From the NCBI GenBank assembly GCA_009843675.1, contig VYCZ01000311.1:1-5615 (forward strand): 5,615 nucleotides of DNA, given 5' to 3'. The position numbers and the translations under genes were made by a program. Origin of the DNA: Gammaproteobacteria bacterium. Its GTDB lineage: Bacteria > Pseudomonadota > Gammaproteobacteria > Eutrophobiales > Eutrophobiaceae. A model generated the notes under the pieces. That model did no database searches and was not told the origin of the DNA. It saw only the letters and a list, made by a program, of their open reading frames with translations. This document shows positions 4,699 to 5,615 of the stretch, in pieces (position 1 is the stretch's first letter; each line of letters begins with the position of its first letter).

Positions 4699-5307
4699 CT
4701 ATCCGGCGTCTTTACCTGCTCCCCAGCGGCCGGAGAAGAAGTGCTCGCTGACCGGATTGCGCTTTCTCGGGGCGAACTCCCTCTCCTGCCGTTCTTCAGG
4801 GACATCCTCCCGCGCCGTTTGATAGCCGATCGCTATCATGGCCATGGGCGTGTGATCGTCCGCAATGCCGAACGTCTGTATGGACTTGTCTGCGTCGAAA
4901 CCTCCCATCTGGTGCGCCATGAGGCCCAGGTCGGTGGCCTGCAGGCATAAACTGATGGCGGCGGCGCCGGTATCGTACTGCGCCCACCGGTTCGGCTCGC
5001 CGTTATGCTTGAAGCGCTCCACTGCAACCGCCAGAATCAGCACGGGCGCATTCCGCGCCCAGCCGCGATTCCCCTCCACCAGGCATTCCAGGGCAGTATT
5101 CCAGGCCGCCTCGTCCCTGGACCGGTCACAGATGATGAAGTTCCAGGGCTGGGCGCCGTAACAGGACAGGGCCCACCTGGCCGCCTCGACACAGGCGGTG
5201 AGTTTTTCCGCTTCCACCGGGCGGGTGGGATCATACGACACGCCGCTCCAGCGCCTGGCAATAAGGTCATTGACAGGGACTGAGGTAATCGCTTTCTTTT
5301 CGAACAT
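4699..5307 (-). CDS. Nitroreductase-family FMN oxidoreductase
   Basis: A 202-residue protein of the FMN-dependent nitroreductase family, which uses NAD(P)H to reduce nitro compounds, quinones or enones. The N-terminus LIARRWSGVSYDPTRPV matches the family's RRW/S...YD...PV phosphate-binding start (Arg18, Arg19, Ser21). EAARWALSCYGAQPWNF (41-57) holds the SS/SC-x-x-x-QPW FMN motif. YDTGAAAISLCLQATDLGL (111-129) is the dimer/FMN helix, and MIAIGY (157-162) with the basic stretch RKR (181-183) lies near the cofactor. The length is normal and the frame intact. The ATG has GGAAA about 7 bases upstream. It is the first gene of a likely operon with the MATE transporter, consistent with reduction then export of toxic compounds, although that link is inferred. 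The substrate is unknown. Confidence 0.88.
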   Translation of the reverse strand: MFEKKAITSVPVNDLIARRWSGVSYDPTRPVEAEKLTACVEAARWALSCYGAQPWNFIICDRSRDEAAWNTALECLVEGNRGWARNAPVLILAVAVERFKHNGEPNRWAQYDTGAAAISLCLQATDLGLMAHQMGGFDADKSIQTFGIADDHTPMAMIAIGYQTAREDVPEERQEREFAPRKRNPVSEHFFSGRWGAGKDAG

Positions 5308-5343
5308 TATTGTATTTCCATGGTTGATCGGGGATCGCCCGTC

Positions 5344-5349
5344 ATTATA
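5344..5349 (-). promoter_or_regulatory. Candidate -10 box upstream of the nitroreductase
   Basis: The minus strand carries a perfect TATAAT at 5349-5344, placing a start near 5337 and a leader of about 30 bases. No good -35 lies 16-18 bases upstream. A near-consensus TTGACG (5362-5357) is only 7 bases from it, too close for the same sigma-70 site. The box is listed alone for that reason. Confidence 0.4.
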
Positions 5350-5387
5350 TAGGTTTCGTCAATCCATGCTCGGAACCTGCCGCGCAA

Positions 5388-5615
5388 TCAATCCCGGCGT
5401 AATCGGTCCGAGGTTGCAATCGGCGTCCGGAAATTCATGACGACAATCCCGGAGGAGATGACAAAGGTGATCAATGTCGCAAGCTGGATCATGTACGAGG
5501 TGTTCTGCTCAATGAAGCGCGCCTCGGCCGCCAGCAGCGGGATCAGGAAGTAAATATAGCAGATCTGCCCCAGCCGGAAGCAAACGTCAATGGAAATAGC
5601 CCGTGTTTCGTGGTC
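5388..5615 (-). CDS. C-terminal end of an unidentified membrane protein (partial)
   Basis: A minus-strand frame is open from the window edge to a TGA at 5390-5388, giving 75 residues without a start, so the gene begins beyond 5615. It reads with DHETRAISIDVCFRLGQICY, then a hydrophobic stretch IYFLIPLLAAEA, a polar piece FIEQNTS, a longer hydrophobic helix MIQLATLITFVISSGIVVM and a basic tail SDRLRRD. Two membrane helices with a positively charged C-terminus suggest an inner-membrane protein with its tail in the cytoplasm. I do not recognise the family. It lies 80 bases upstream of the nitroreductase on the same strand; the TATAAT between them suggests separate transcription, but read-through is possible because no clear terminator is visible. 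Confidence 0.6.
   Translation of the reverse strand, partial: DHETRAISIDVCFRLGQICYIYFLIPLLAAEARFIEQNTSYMIQLATLITFVISSGIVVMNFRTPIATSDRLRRD

Noticed and set aside
5357..5362. TTGACG as the -35 of the TATAAT at 5344-5349
   Set aside because: Only 7 bases separate them; a sigma-70 promoter needs about 17. With correct spacing from TTGACG the -10 would be GGCGAT, a poor match.

Overview
The window is bacterial chromosomal DNA, most likely from a gammaproteobacterium. This rests on an OprI-type alanine-zipper outer-membrane lipoprotein, a periplasmic YbiS/ErfK-type L,D-transpeptidase with an SHGCIRL motif, a MoaB-like molybdopterin protein, a DinF-clade MATE transporter, and an HNH protein of a type I associate with gammaproteobacterial genomes. 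The genus cannot be read from the sequence. Genes are moderately GC-rich, while the spacers before the HNH gene and the lipoprotein gene are AT-rich.

Layout. Positions 1-197 are a non-coding, AT-rich leader ending in a small GC-rich hairpin. Positions 198-770 (+) hold an HNH endonuclease gene cut in two by one in-frame TAA. A 13-bp inverted repeat (779-819) separates it from a small secreted protein of unknown function (851-1216, +). A possible promoter with a palindrome, a rho-independent terminator and the likely lipoprotein promoter follow. The Lpp/OprI-like lipoprotein is at 1402-1704 (+). A strong hairpin at 1744-1773 separates it from genes on the minus strand.

Read in their own direction, the minus-strand genes are: the C-terminus of an unidentified membrane protein (5388-5615, running off the window); a promoter-like site; a nitroreductase-family flavoprotein (4699-5307), closely followed by a DinF-type MATE transporter (3386-4687); a palindrome-rich spacer (3309-3385) with a third copy of the 13-bp repeat and a TATAAT box; then moaB (2772-3290), closely followed by an L,D-transpeptidase (1789-2766).

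How the parts fit. The most coherent theme is the cell envelope. The lipoprotein ends in lysine, like Lpp and OprI, and its convergent neighbour belongs to the enzyme family that attaches such a lysine to peptidoglycan, so they may be enzyme and substrate. The nitroreductase and MATE genes form a likely two-gene redox/efflux operon. moaB and the transpeptidase are probably co-transcribed although their functions are unrelated. I see no defence island, CRISPR array, intact mobile element or clearly new multi-gene system. The points most worth a second look are the interrupted HNH gene, the dispersed GGGGTCAGAGTAA repeat, the lipoprotein/transpeptidase pair with its Cys-Cys motif, and the control region upstream of the lipoprotein.
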